Below are positions 1 to 8,421 of a stretch of 30,885 nt of DNA, piece by piece. The translations under genes and the position numbers were made by a program. Origin of the DNA: SHZI01 sp031395645 (GTDB lineage Bacteria > Pseudomonadota > Gammaproteobacteria > Steroidobacterales > GCA-2729495); NCBI GenBank assembly GCA_031395645.1, contig JANNJM010000033.1:1-30885 (forward strand). Reading direction: 5' to 3'. Every line of letters begins with the position of its first letter. Position 1 is the first letter of the stretch. The notes below the pieces were generated by a model. The model saw nothing but the letters and a program-made list of their open reading frames with translations, was not told the origin of the DNA and searched no databases.

Positions 1-83
1 CTTGGACTCTGCCGCCCAGACATTGCTTCACATGACAAATTGACAAAGGGGCACAGGCCTCATTACCGCTGCGTAAATGTGGC

Positions 84-118
84 ATGTCCCCATTCCGCCG
101 TGTCCCCATTTCTCCTAC
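84..118. repeat. degenerate copies of GTAGGAG / GGGGACATGCC repeat
   Basis: Two tandem partial copies of a motif read ATGTCCCCATT and TGTCCCCATTTC, followed by CTCCTACGC. The same words form the arms of the long inverted repeat at 14078-14184, so this looks like a decayed relative. On the minus strand the GTAGGAG head overlaps the stop codon of the J-domain gene (TAG at 117-115). Bases 1-83 hold no gene that I can support. Confidence 0.5.
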
Positions 119-813
119 GCGTGCGTGGTGAAGAAGCCGCCCTGGGGGCGGCGGAAGCGGACAGTGACGTACTCGGCGCGGATCAGCCAGCGCCAGTCGC
201 TTTCGCTATGGTCGTCGCACGCCACGACGCGGACCAGTGCGATCAGCGCCTCGCAGTCCACTTTCAGGAGCCTGCTCACCTTCAGTTCAGATTGCGCCAC
301 GAAGCGCAGACCATTGAGGGACATGTCCCTCGTCTCGGCGGGGAACGGGCCCTGGCCGGGCCAGCCGGTAAAGTAATTGAGACGAAGACGCCGTGGCACG
401 CGGCCAACCGCACGCTGGCCGGCGTCCAGTCGGGCGGGCTCGGCAGGCGCCAGTGGCGTGTTGCAGGTAGTGCAGGTCGCGGTGGCGTGGATGCGACCCG
501 CGAATCCATGGGCAGCGCCACAGAACTGGCAGACTGACGCAGGCTCCCGTGCCGGAGTCGTCGCGGAATGTGCGTGAGCCGCCGTCGGTCCGGACGCGGC
601 TGACTGGCAGTCATGGTCGTAGGCCGCCCGTCTTGCGGGATCGCTGAGCACGGCATAGGCCTCGTTGATCAGCGTGGCGATGTGGTGGTCACCACCGAGA
701 TCCGGGTGCCGCCGCAACTTCGTCATCAGCGTGCGGTAGCTCGCGCGTATGATCTCCGCCGGCGCGTCCGGCTGGACGTGCAGGATCAGATAGTAATTGC
801 GTGGTGGCTCCAT
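115..813 (-). CDS. J-domain / zinc-ribbon / PilZ fusion protein
   Basis: The protein has 232 residues. Residues 5-66 form a DnaJ J-domain with the HPD tripeptide at 36-38 and the usual ending PARRAAYD. A Ser/Thr/Ala/His-rich linker follows. Two CxxC pairs (C95/C98 and C114/C117) suggest a small zinc ribbon. The C-terminal part, from about 134, matches a PilZ domain: RxxxR at 138-142 and DxSxxG at 163-168 are the c-di-GMP-binding signature. J-domains stimulate Hsp70 (DnaK) and PilZ domains bind c-di-GMP, so a c-di-GMP-gated co-chaperone is a reasonable inference, but the client is unknown. The start ATG is at 813 with no strong Shine-Dalgarno sequence. The stop TAG lies in a GTAGGAG repeat head. 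The gene stands alone, diverging from the small gene at 977. Domain calls are firm; function is inferred. Confidence 0.85.
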   Translation of the reverse strand: MEPPRNYYLILHVQPDAPAEIIRASYRTLMTKLRRHPDLGGDHHIATLINEAYAVLSDPARRAAYDHDCQSAASGPTAAHAHSATTPAREPASVCQFCGAAHGFAGRIHATATCTTCNTPLAPAEPARLDAGQRAVGRVPRRLRLNYFTGWPGQGPFPAETRDMSLNGLRFVAQSELKVSRLLKVDCEALIALVRVVACDDHSESDWRWLIRAEYVTVRFRRPQGGFFTTHA

Positions 814-976
814 GGCATAGAAAAGGTTAAATGGACCGCGCGGACTGGTCTGTGCCGGGCGTCAAGGATAGCTCTGGAGGCCAGTATTAGCGGGGTATCC
901 ACTGGCCCCAGAGCCGCCGTCGGGCGTTTCCGGGCCTCGGAATCGCCTCCGCCCCGGAACTGGCGTATCGTGGCGA

Positions 977-1288
977 ATGGTCCCAACAACAGCAGCTGCA
1001 GTCGTCCGCAAACCCAACCCCCTGGACGACGACCCCTTCACCCTCAAATCCATTACCAAGTCTGAGCCGCCGGTGGGAGTCGACTCTGAGAACTGGCACC
1101 GCTACGTCATCACCCAGGGTCACAACACCATCGTCGGCCAGTTGCAGGGCAGCAAGGCGAACACGGAACGCGCCGTCCTCGAGATTGTCGAGCGACTGAA
1201 TGAACGCCGTCGGGGCAAGACTGGCCGTGTGCAGTTGAGCCCCGGCCGCAAGAAGAAGGGCGCCACTCCGCCGCCGACTGACGACTAA
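977..1288 (+). CDS. small conserved hypothetical protein, 103 aa
   Basis: This is a 103-residue soluble protein without signal peptide or membrane segment. The central part (around WHRYVITQGHNTIVGQLQG) followed by a helix ending VERLNERR resembles a small uncharacterised proteobacterial family, and the tail is basic then Pro-rich (GRKKKGATPPPTDD). No enzymatic motif is visible. The ATG at 977 is used because it lies a few residues ahead of the conserved block; its ribosome-binding site is poor. The gene converges on the MATE gene, with 13 bases between the stops. It may be a nucleic-acid-binding or regulatory protein given the basic tail, but nothing shows this directly. Confidence 0.6.
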   Translation: MVPTTAAAVVRKPNPLDDDPFTLKSITKSEPPVGVDSENWHRYVITQGHNTIVGQLQGSKANTERAVLEIVERLNERRRGKTGRVQLSPGRKKKGATPPPTDD

Positions 1289-1301
1289 ACAATTAGCGCC
1301 T

Positions 1302-2693
1302 TCAGGCGGTCTGCTTTGCCGGTTCCTCTGCCGATGCCTGTCGGCTGATCTGCTCCCTCAGCGCAAAGCGTAGCCACAGCGTCCCGATCCCGCCGGCGAT
1401 AAAGTTGGCGCTGGCCGCCGCAATGAAGATCCCGATGATCCCGAAGAAGTGGGACAAAACCCACGCGAGTGGCGCATACACTGCGATCGTGCGCGACAGC
1501 GACACCCACATGGCTGCCATCGGCTTGCCGAGTGCGTTCAGGGCTCCGTTCACCGTCATCGCGCAACCGAGCGCTATGTAGCTCAGTGGCACGATGTGCA
1601 TGTGGAGTAGCGCCGTTTCCCTGGCGTCGCCGACGAGACCGAAGAGGTCCGTGATGAGTCCACCGAACAGCTGCATGAACAGCGCAATGCTGATGCCGTA
1701 CACGAGCGAGAACTTGTAGGCGAAGTTCACGCCCTCCCGGACCCGGTCCAGGCGTTTCGCACCGAAATTCTGGCCGGTGAAGGGCGTCATGGCGGCGGAC
1801 AAGCCCATCATGGCCAGCATCGACATTCCTTCCAGCCGGGACGCCATGCCGAAGCCGGCTACGGATGCCTGGCCGAAGCTGGCAATCTGGCTCGTTATGA
1901 ACGCGGTGGTGACGGGCGCCACGAGGCTGCTGGTCAGCGACGGCAGGCCCACGTGCAGGATCCGGCGCCAGGAATCGAGGATCAGTTCCGGCGCGAGCCT
2001 GCGGAAGTCCACGAGCTGCTCCCGGTACACCACGAAAAAGGCCGACGCGCACAGGGTGATGGCGTTGGCGATTACGCCCCCGAGCGCAGCGCCCGCGAGC
2101 TCCATGCGGGGGAAGCCAAACAGGCCAAAGATCAGCACCGGATCAATCAGTACGTTCAGCACCGCTGCTGTCGTCATGATCATGGCCGGACGCTTCGCAT
2201 CGCCCGACGCCCGCAGCACCGAATTCGCGATCATCGGCGCGACCAGGAAAATGCCGCCCCAGTAGTAGATGCTCATATAGCGGTGGATGAGCGGCAGGAT
2301 CTGTTCACTGGCACCGAGCAGCCGAAACACAGGGTCGATGGTGTTGAGGCCGATGATCAGCATCACGGCGCCACAGAGGACGGCCAGCAACATCGCATGG
2401 GCAGTGATGCGCTTTACTTCGTCCCGGTTGCCGGCGCCGAAGAGCCGGGACACCACCGAGGACGTGCCAATGCCAAGCGCCATGGCGATCGCGCCCACAA
2501 TGAAGCTCACGGGGAAGGTAAAACTGATCGCGGCAAGCTGCTCGGTGCTGACGCGGGCTATGAAGAAGGCACCCGCCACGTTGTTCACGACGATCGCGAG
2601 CATGCCGAGGATCATCGGCAACATGAGGGAGAAAATGGCTGTGCTGACGGGGCCTTCCGTGAGGCGGGCGCCCTTGCCTGGCGATGGTTTCAT
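1302..2693 (-). CDS. MATE family multidrug/toxin efflux transporter
   Basis: A 463-residue polytopic inner-membrane protein of the MATE (MatE, NorM/DinF-like) family. It begins with a short cytoplasmic segment and the typical GPVSTAIFSLMLPMILGM first helix, and about twelve hydrophobic segments follow in two homologous halves (the second starts near ILHVGLPSLTSSLVAP). MATE proteins export cationic or other drugs and metabolites using Na+ or H+ gradients; the substrate cannot be told here. Length is normal for the family. The gene lies 30 bases downstream of the aldehyde dehydrogenase gene on the same strand, with a REP-like repeat between them, so co-transcription is possible but may be damped. 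Its TGA stop lies in a remnant GCGCCTTCAGGCG palindrome at about 1296-1310. Confidence 0.93.
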   Translation of the reverse strand: MKPSPGKGARLTEGPVSTAIFSLMLPMILGMLAIVVNNVAGAFFIARVSTEQLAAISFTFPVSFIVGAIAMALGIGTSSVVSRLFGAGNRDEVKRITAHAMLLAVLCGAVMLIIGLNTIDPVFRLLGASEQILPLIHRYMSIYYWGGIFLVAPMIANSVLRASGDAKRPAMIMTTAAVLNVLIDPVLIFGLFGFPRMELAGAALGGVIANAITLCASAFFVVYREQLVDFRRLAPELILDSWRRILHVGLPSLTSSLVAPVTTAFITSQIASFGQASVAGFGMASRLEGMSMLAMMGLSAAMTPFTGQNFGAKRLDRVREGVNFAYKFSLVYGISIALFMQLFGGLITDLFGLVGDARETALLHMHIVPLSYIALGCAMTVNGALNALGKPMAAMWVSLSRTIAVYAPLAWVLSHFFGIIGIFIAAASANFIAGGIGTLWLRFALREQISRQASAEEPAKQTA

Positions 2694-2705
2694 TGGGGGA
2701 TCTGA

Positions 2706-2727
2706 TCGCGGCTGAAGCCGCTCCTAC
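2706..2727 (-). repeat. REP-like element carrying the gabD stop codon
   Basis: A 22-base copy of the head-plus-palindrome repeat (GTAGGAGCGGCTTCAG... on the minus strand). The GCGGCTTCAGCCGC core is a short hairpin. The TAG at 2726-2724, inside the head, is the stop codon of the upstream aldehyde dehydrogenase gene. It lies in the 30-base gap before the MATE gene and could form an attenuating or mRNA-stabilising hairpin. Confidence 0.85.
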
Positions 2728-4187
2728 GGTTGGTCTACGCCAGCGATGCAGAGATACTTGATCTCGAGATAGTCGGCGATGCCGTACTTCGAGCCTTCGC
2801 GGCCATTGCCGGATTCCTTGATGCCGCCGAACGGGGCGACCTCCGTCGAAATCAGCCCGGTGTTGAGGCCGACGATCCCGTATTCCAGCGCCTCCGGCAC
2901 GCGCCAGCTACGGCCGAGATCCCGGGTGTAGACATAGGCGGCCAGGCCGAACTCCGTATCGTTAGCAAGCCGAATCGCGTCAGCCTCGGTGCTGAAGCGA
3001 AACAGCGGCGCGAGCGGGCCAAAGGTTTCCTCCCGGGCTACGCGCATCGCTGGCGTCACGCCGCCGAGCACGGTGGGTTCGAAAAACGTGCCACCAAGCG
3101 CATGCCGCTTGCCGCCCGTGAGTACCGTGGCGCCGTGGGCCAGAGCATCCGCAATGTGTTCCTCAACCTTGGCGACGGCGGCCGCGTCGATCAGCGGTCC
3201 CTGGTCCTGCTCGCCCGCGAGGCCATCGCCCACCCGCAGCCTGGCGACCGCCGCAGTCAGCTTGCTGGCGAATTCGTCATATACGCCGTCCTGTACCAGC
3301 AGCCGGTTGGCGCAGACGCAGGTCTGGCCTGAGTTACGGTATTTGCTCACCATGGCGCCAGCCACCGCCGCATCCAGGTCCGCGTCGTCGAAGACGATGA
3401 AGGGCGCGTTGCCGCCCAGCTCCATCGAAACTTTCTTCACCGTCTGCGCACACTGGGCGAGCAACAGCTTTCCCGTCGCCGTCGAGCCGGTGAACGTGAG
3501 CTTGCGAACCAGTGAATTGCCGGTCATCTCGCTGCCGATCGCGCGCGCATTGCCCGTCACCACGTTGACCACCCCGGCCGGAATACCGGCCCGGTGCGCC
3601 AGTTCCGCCAGAGCAAGTGCCGAATACGGCGTCTGGGATGCCGGCTTGATGACGATCGTACAGCCGGCCGCGAGCGCGGGCGCCAGCTTGCGGGCGATCA
3701 TTGCGGACGGAAAGTTCCACGGGGTGATCGCCGCCACCACGCCGACCGCTTGCTTGATGACGACGATGCGCCGGTCCTGCGCGTGGCCGGGGATCACGTC
3801 ACCGTAGACGCGCTTCGCCTCCTCGCTGAACCACTCGAGAAAACTGGCGGAATAGGCGATCTCGCCACGCGACTCGGTCAGCGGCTTGCCCTGCTCGGCT
3901 GTCATGATCCGCGCGAGGTCTTCCTGATTGGCGAGCAGGAGATCGTGGAGTTTGCGCAGCAGGCCCGCACGTTCCCTGGCCGGCCGGGCTCGCCAGCCAG
4001 GCAGTGCGGCTTCCGCGGCTTCGATCGCTCTCCGCGTTTCCCCGGCACCACAATCGGGCACGGTACCGAGCTGCACGCCCGTCGCCGGATTGGTCACGGG
4101 CACAGTGCCGCCGCCCGACGCAACGATCCATTCTCCGGCCACGTAGACCCGGGTACGGAACAGATTGGGATCGGTGAGCTGCAACAT
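2724..4187 (-). CDS. gabD: NAD(P)-dependent succinate-semialdehyde dehydrogenase
   Basis: The protein has 487 residues from the ATG at 4187, the length expected of GabD. A longer frame to 4244 exists, but the sequence from MLQLTDPNLFRTRVYVAGEWI matches the family N-terminus. Aldehyde dehydrogenase hallmarks are present: the cofactor-binding FTGSTATGK, the general-base Glu in ELGGNAPFIVFDDADLDAA, and the catalytic Cys in NSGQTCVCANR. AITPWNFPSAMIARK and the C-terminal VAPFGGIKESGNGREGSKYG are typical of SSADH. It oxidises succinate semialdehyde (or a related C4/C5 semialdehyde) to the acid in the cytoplasm. It diverges from the FAH-family gene with 19 bases between the starts. Family is certain; substrate is likely but could be glutarate semialdehyde. 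Confidence 0.9.
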   Translation of the reverse strand: MLQLTDPNLFRTRVYVAGEWIVASGGGTVPVTNPATGVQLGTVPDCGAGETRRAIEAAEAALPGWRARPARERAGLLRKLHDLLLANQEDLARIMTAEQGKPLTESRGEIAYSASFLEWFSEEAKRVYGDVIPGHAQDRRIVVIKQAVGVVAAITPWNFPSAMIARKLAPALAAGCTIVIKPASQTPYSALALAELAHRAGIPAGVVNVVTGNARAIGSEMTGNSLVRKLTFTGSTATGKLLLAQCAQTVKKVSMELGGNAPFIVFDDADLDAAVAGAMVSKYRNSGQTCVCANRLLVQDGVYDEFASKLTAAVARLRVGDGLAGEQDQGPLIDAAAVAKVEEHIADALAHGATVLTGGKRHALGGTFFEPTVLGGVTPAMRVAREETFGPLAPLFRFSTEADAIRLANDTEFGLAAYVYTRDLGRSWRVPEALEYGIVGLNTGLISTEVAPFGGIKESGNGREGSKYGIADYLEIKYLCIAGVDQP

Positions 4188-4206
4188 GGCGTGCAATGAT
4201 ACGTCA

Positions 4207-5055
4207 ATGAAACTGGCAAGTTTCCGTGACGATAATGGCGGCACGTGGGGACTGGTCGAGACTGCCGGCGTGCGGCTGGCCCCAGCCGCGCTCCGTACGC
4301 GGTTTCCCGACTTGCGCAGCGTGCTCGCAGCCGAAGCGCTTCAGGAGATTCCCCGCCAGCTGGGCAGGGTCACGCTCTGCAACCTGTCGACGCTGCGCTT
4401 TGCTCCGCTGATCCCGAGCCCCGCGCGAATCCTCTGCGTGGGCATCAACTACCGGGACCATATTCACGAGATGGGCTGGGAAATGCCTGGCTACCCAACG
4501 CTCTTCACGCGCTTCGCGGACACCATCGTGGGTCATGGCGAACCCATCGTCCGGCCTCGCGTCTCCAGCCAGTTCGACTACGAGGGCGAGCTGGCCATCG
4601 TCATCGGCAAACCGGCTCGCTACGTGCCAGCTGTAGAGGCGCGCGACTACGTCGCGGGTTACACCTGCTTCCTTGACGGCTCAGTCAGGGACTGGCAGCG
4701 GCACACCACGCAGTTCATTCCCGGCAAGAACTTTCCCGCCACCGGTGGCTGCGGGCCCTGGCTCGTTACCACGGACGAAATCCCCGATCCGGCCCGCCTT
4801 CACCTGCTGACCCGCGTGAACGGCGAGGTGCTGCAGTCGGCCCCCGTCAGCGACCTGTGCTGCGACGTTGCACGCATCATCGAGTACTGCTCCAGTTTCT
4901 GCCTGCTCAATCCCGGCGATATCATCGCGACCGGCACGCCCAGTGGGGTCGGCGCCGCGCGCACGCCGCCGCGCTGGCTTAAGGCCGGCGATGTCGTCGA
5001 AGTGGAGATCAGCGACATCGGTATACTTGGGCACCACGTCGTCGATGAGGCCTGA
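4207..5055 (+). CDS. fumarylacetoacetate hydrolase (FAH) family protein
   Basis: A 282-residue cytoplasmic enzyme of the FAH fold. The C-terminal catalytic domain begins near RILCVGINYRDHI and holds the metal-binding acidic pattern (FDYEGELAIVIGK), then GYTCFLDGSVRDWQ, a conserved GKNFPATGGCGPWLVT loop and the ending GDIIATGTPSGVG. Family members cleave or hydrate 2-oxo acids (acylpyruvases, 2-oxo-3-deoxy-fuconate hydrolases, oxaloacetate tautomerase or decarboxylase); the exact substrate cannot be read from sequence. The ATG at 4207 fits the family N-terminus MKLASFRDDNGG. The stop is 6 bases from the SIMPL start, so the two are co-transcribed. Divergence from the semialdehyde dehydrogenase suggests shared catabolic control. 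Confidence 0.88.
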   Translation: MKLASFRDDNGGTWGLVETAGVRLAPAALRTRFPDLRSVLAAEALQEIPRQLGRVTLCNLSTLRFAPLIPSPARILCVGINYRDHIHEMGWEMPGYPTLFTRFADTIVGHGEPIVRPRVSSQFDYEGELAIVIGKPARYVPAVEARDYVAGYTCFLDGSVRDWQRHTTQFIPGKNFPATGGCGPWLVTTDEIPDPARLHLLTRVNGEVLQSAPVSDLCCDVARIIEYCSSFCLLNPGDIIATGTPSGVGAARTPPRWLKAGDVVEVEISDIGILGHHVVDEA

Positions 5056-5061
5056 AACGTC

Positions 5062-5769
5062 ATGAACGGAAACTCCAGCAACAACCTCCCCGCGATTGCC
5101 CTTGCGCTGGGGATCGTCGTCGCCGGCTACCTGATCGGCGAAGCCCTGATCCAGGCCCGCTCGAGCCAGCGGGCGGTGTCGGTCCGCGGTCTTGCGGAGC
5201 GGGAGCTGCCCGCCAATCTGGCGCTGTGGCCGATCGTCTTTAGCGTGACGGCCAATGAGCTCGGCGAACTGCAGCAACGCGCCGACCAGGGCGTGGCTAA
5301 AGTGCGCGCGTTCCTTGCCACCGATTTTCCGGCGGAACAGATCAGTGTTTCGGCTCCCCGCGTGCAGGATCGTGAAGCCCAGGGCGTGACCGGCGACGGC
5401 CGCCGACTCGATCGCTACACCGCTGAAGTTACCGTGACCGTGCGTACTGACCGGATTGATGTGGCGAAGAAAGCCATCGAGCGCAGCGGGGAGCTCGTGA
5501 AGCAGGGCGTCGCCGTGATCCGGAGCTATGAGTACAACACCCAGTACCTCTACACCGAGCTCGACAAGATCAAGCCAGAGATGATTGCGGAGGCCACCAG
5601 GGATGCCCGGCGTGCGGCAGAGCAGTTCGCGAAGGACTCGGGCAGCAAGGTCGGCGCCATCCGCACCGCCCAGCAAGGCCTCTTCTCCATCGAGGACCGG
5701 GACCAGTTTTCCCCGGAATTCAAGAAGGTACGGGTGGTCACGACGGTGGACTATTACCTGGGAGACTGA
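5062..5769 (+). CDS. SIMPL (DUF541) domain protein
   Basis: A 235-residue envelope protein. Residues 9-26 are a hydrophobic segment (IALALGIVVAGYLIGEAL) followed by a polar region, best read as an N-terminal membrane anchor or uncleaved signal, since no clear AXA site is seen. The remainder is a SIMPL/DUF541 domain: it opens with the VRGLAERELPANLALW strand pattern, has the RYTAEVTVTVRT core and closes with VVTTVDYYLGD. SIMPL proteins are periplasmic or surface proteins of poorly defined function, some linked to oxidative stress. It lies 6 bases after the FAH gene; that pairing gives no functional hint. Confidence 0.85.
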   Translation: MNGNSSNNLPAIALALGIVVAGYLIGEALIQARSSQRAVSVRGLAERELPANLALWPIVFSVTANELGELQQRADQGVAKVRAFLATDFPAEQISVSAPRVQDREAQGVTGDGRRLDRYTAEVTVTVRTDRIDVAKKAIERSGELVKQGVAVIRSYEYNTQYLYTELDKIKPEMIAEATRDARRAAEQFAKDSGSKVGAIRTAQQGLFSIEDRDQFSPEFKKVRVVTTVDYYLGD

Positions 5770-5886
5770 GCGTCCGCCGGCAGACACGTTGCGCGGTTGC
5801 AAGGTGGAAAACCGGCCTGCTGCGGTGCTAGTCTCTGTCCCTAAGAAAAGCTCGCGCGGGTAACGAGCTTAAGCAGGGCATCTCCA

Positions 5887-6066
5887 GTGCAGGACCAGCC
5901 GACGTTGCAAGCCTTTGCGCTCGTAAGCGGGCCGGAACACACCCGGCTAACCTCCACGCATCACCGCTTGCTCAGGGAACTCGCCAGCCAGGCGTCCGAA
6001 GAATCCCGACGTGAGTACTGGCCCCAGATCTGGGGTTCGTTCGCCGAGCATTTCGATCCGCGCTAA
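5887..6066 (+). CDS. possible small protein, 59 aa
   Basis: An open frame from GTG 5887 encodes 59 residues and ends EYWPQIWGSFAEHFDPR. The C-terminal run of aromatic and charged residues looks protein-like rather than random, and the frame fills most of the gap between the SIMPL gene and the UbiD-like gene. Only a weak purine stretch (CAGGG) lies upstream. Its TAA overlaps the stop of the convergent UbiD-like gene by two bases. I do not recognise a family; it may be spurious. Confidence 0.35.
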   Translation: MQDQPTLQAFALVSGPEHTRLTSTHHRLLRELASQASEESRREYWPQIWGSFAEHFDPR

Positions 6067-7709
6067 GCGTCCCGCTTCCAGCCCTTGAGGTACTGCGCCC
6101 AGTTACGGTCCACGATCCGGAACGATTCCGGCGCTAGTTTCGTCAGCAGGTCCCGGTTGCGCTCCGGGTACACCTGCGGTCCCCCTTCTTCCGGTAGCTG
6201 ACGCGTAGCATCGATCACCATCTTGCTGCTCAGCGGCCGCTTCGGTGAGCTGGGGTCCAGCGCCATGCCGCGGGCCTCCCGGATGACCTCGGACGCCGGA
6301 TAGGGCTGCCAGCGGGCACCCACTGCCTGCATCACTTCGGTCCGGTTCAGCACGTCCACGTCCTGGTCGACCACGATGCAGGCCTTGGTGATGGGCACGA
6401 GGTTGGCAATCTTCCTGCCCGCGTCCAGGCCCTGCTTCGGCCCCGTCTTGTCGATGGACAGGATGCCGATCCCTGTCCACTCCACGGGCGAATGGAAGGC
6501 GATCGCGTTGGGTACGACCTTCTTGAGGCGGTAGAACGAGAACGCTTCGAGTGGCGCCGTGCAAAAGCCCCGCGTGACGCCCGTGAACTGGTTCAGGATC
6601 CAGGGTTGTTTCCGGTGCGTGATGCACGTGACGTTCATCACGAAGTTCTTGGCCTTCTTCAGGCCGAGATAGCCGTACATTTCGCCGAAGGGCCCTTCCG
6701 GCAGCATCTCGTCCAGCAGTACTTCGCCCTCGATTACCAATTCCGCATTGGCCGGGATCAGCATGTCGTTGGTTTCACACTTTACGACGTCGACAGCCTT
6801 GTTGCGGAAACCGCCGGCGATTGCCAGCTCATCGGCCCCGCCCTTCGAAATGACGGAGGAGCTGATGAACCAGCCGATGGGGTCGTTACCGAGCACGACG
6901 GCGATCGGGCAGCGCTTCTCACCCCGCTCGATTTTTTTCATGAACATTTTCCAGCCCGTCTGGCCGTCTTCAGAATTGACGCCAAGGCTGCGGGGCCCCT
7001 TGATCTCGCACCGGTAGGTGCCGAAATTCATGCCGAGGTCCTGGTCCTCGGTGAACACGGAGCCGGTGTTGACGTAGCGGGCTGAGTCGGCGGGATTGGA
7101 TTTGATGAAGGCAAAGTCGAGCAGGTTGCACTGGTCGCCCTTGAGGACGACTTCCTTGACGGGCGCCTGGTCGGCACGTACCGGGTTGGTGGGAATGGTC
7201 GGCGTCTTGCCGAGCCGTCCTTCGATGCCGTCGTAGAGGAACTTGATGGTCTCGCGATAGGTTTCAGGCCCGTTGTTGGGTACCGGCTCACGCCCCCAGA
7301 TGATGGCTTCGGTGTCCCAGTGGCCCTGGTGATTGGTGATCACAGGGCCCTGCAGCCAGCGGCCGTCCTGCTTGATTTCCTCAACCAGCACGGCGGGCGC
7401 TCCGTACCAGCCGAATTCGTCCATCAACCTGTAAGTGAGAGCGGTCAATTCGTACTGGTCCTGGTCCAGGCGCTTCACGCGCATGACGAGGCCGCGGTCT
7501 TCCAGCGCTCGCACATAGTCGCGAAAGCTGTCGAAGGGGCCAACGCCGACCCCCGCGCGATTGCGCGCTTTGCCTGCCGCCCGCGCTTCGCCCGGTAGTG
7601 CTACAGAAATTCCGAGGGAGGCTGCCAGGCCTGCGGCTGCTGTGAGCAGTTCGCGCCGGTCGAGGACTTCTCCGACCGGTGGGTTGGGTGGCGTCTTGGA
7701 ATCTGGCAT
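6063..7709 (-). CDS. UbiD-family decarboxylase with Tat-type leader
   Basis: The protein has 548 residues from the ATG at 7709, which has an AGGAG ribosome-binding site at the right distance; an extension to 7850 has low-quality sequence. Residues 17-45 form a twin-arginine-like leader: DRRELLTAA, a hydrophobic run, then ARA before AG. The rest is a UbiD fold: NFGTYRCEIKG and the acidic EGPFGEMYGYLG loop correspond to the prFMN-binding and catalytic region, and HRKQPWILNQFTG is also typical. UbiD enzymes decarboxylate (or carboxylate) aromatic or unsaturated acids with prenylated FMN made by UbiX, and are normally cytosolic, so the leader is odd. It is the last gene of the b561-yceI-dienelactone hydrolase run, 31 bases behind the hydrolase. 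Substrate unknown. Confidence 0.88.
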   Translation of the reverse strand: MPDSKTPPNPPVGEVLDRRELLTAAAGLAASLGISVALPGEARAAGKARNRAGVGVGPFDSFRDYVRALEDRGLVMRVKRLDQDQYELTALTYRLMDEFGWYGAPAVLVEEIKQDGRWLQGPVITNHQGHWDTEAIIWGREPVPNNGPETYRETIKFLYDGIEGRLGKTPTIPTNPVRADQAPVKEVVLKGDQCNLLDFAFIKSNPADSARYVNTGSVFTEDQDLGMNFGTYRCEIKGPRSLGVNSEDGQTGWKMFMKKIERGEKRCPIAVVLGNDPIGWFISSSVISKGGADELAIAGGFRNKAVDVVKCETNDMLIPANAELVIEGEVLLDEMLPEGPFGEMYGYLGLKKAKNFVMNVTCITHRKQPWILNQFTGVTRGFCTAPLEAFSFYRLKKVVPNAIAFHSPVEWTGIGILSIDKTGPKQGLDAGRKIANLVPITKACIVVDQDVDVLNRTEVMQAVGARWQPYPASEVIREARGMALDPSSPKRPLSSKMVIDATRQLPEEGGPQVYPERNRDLLTKLAPESFRIVDRNWAQYLKGWKRDA

Positions 7710-7740
7710 GCGGCGGCTCCTGGTCGGTTGGCTGATCGGA

Positions 7741-8421
7741 CTACGGGCTGAGATGCTGGTCGAAAAAGGCCAGCGTGCGTTCCAGCGCAAGGGTGTGGCT
7801 CGGCTGGTGAAACTCGGGGCGTTCGTCGCAGCTGAAGCCGTGCCCGGCATCCGGGTAGATCCAGGCCTGAGCGTCCGGCCGCCCGGCGCGAATCTGCTGC
7901 ACGATTTCCGGCGGGATCACGGGATCCTTCGCGCCGAAGTGGTAGAGCACCGGGCAATGCGGCTGCTCGTCCAGCCAGTTGACGTTCGCCCGACCGTAGT
8001 ACGACACCGCCGCGCTGACGTCGGTGCGGCAGGCGGCGAGATCAGCAATGGCACCGCCCCAGCAATAGCCGACGGCGCCCACCCTGGCGCCGCTCGGCAA
8101 CTGGGTGCGGAGCGCGGCCACTGACCCTGCAAGGTCCCTGGCCACGTCATCAGTGGCCAGCTGCTGCATCAGGGCGCGGGCGTCGGCGAAGCGGGCGTAG
8201 GGGAGTTCGATGCCGCGTTGTAACCGGTCGAAGAGTGCCGGGGCCAGGGCCAGATAGCCCTGAGCGGCAAACTCGTCCGTGACCTTGCGCATGTGCGCAG
8301 TAACGCCAAAGATCTCCTGCAGGACCAGCAGCCCGGCCCTGGGAGGGCCGGCCGGCGAAGCCAGGTAGCCATCCAGGATATGGCCATCCAAGCTTTTGAT
8401 CTTGATCACTTTACCGGGCAT
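7741..8421 (-). CDS. dienelactone hydrolase family protein
   Basis: A 226-residue alpha/beta hydrolase with the full dienelactone hydrolase triad: nucleophile C120 in GYCWGG, D166 in AKDPVIP and H194 in DAGHGFSCDE, plus the E36 partner in LQEIFGV. Length and order are normal. The family opens cyclic dienelactones (chlorocatechol degradation) but includes many esterases and thioesterases of unknown substrate. No signal peptide, so it is cytoplasmic. The ATG at 8421 overlaps the end of yceI by 11 bases, indicating translational coupling; the UbiD-like gene follows 31 bases later. Proximity to a UbiD-type decarboxylase suggests, but does not prove, aromatic or lactone metabolism. Confidence 0.92.
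   Translation of the reverse strand: MPGKVIKIKSLDGHILDGYLASPAGPPRAGLLVLQEIFGVTAHMRKVTDEFAAQGYLALAPALFDRLQRGIELPYARFADARALMQQLATDDVARDLAGSVAALRTQLPSGARVGAVGYCWGGAIADLAACRTDVSAAVSYYGRANVNWLDEQPHCPVLYHFGAKDPVIPPEIVQQIRAGRPDAQAWIYPDAGHGFSCDERPEFHQPSHTLALERTLAFFDQHLSP

Noticed and set aside
40..537. Plus-strand open frame opposite the J-domain gene
   Set aside because: No recognisable domain and Arg/Ala-rich antisense composition; the minus-strand frame carries J, zinc-ribbon and PilZ motifs.
4681..5802. 373-residue minus-strand open frame across the FAH and SIMPL genes
   Set aside because: It is antisense to two well-supported genes, spans their junction and has no domain; long antisense frames are common at high GC.
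7710..7850. N-terminal extension of the UbiD-like protein
   Set aside because: The extra 47 residues overlap the hydrolase gene and look antisense; the ATG at 7709 has a good ribosome-binding site and starts a Tat-type leader.
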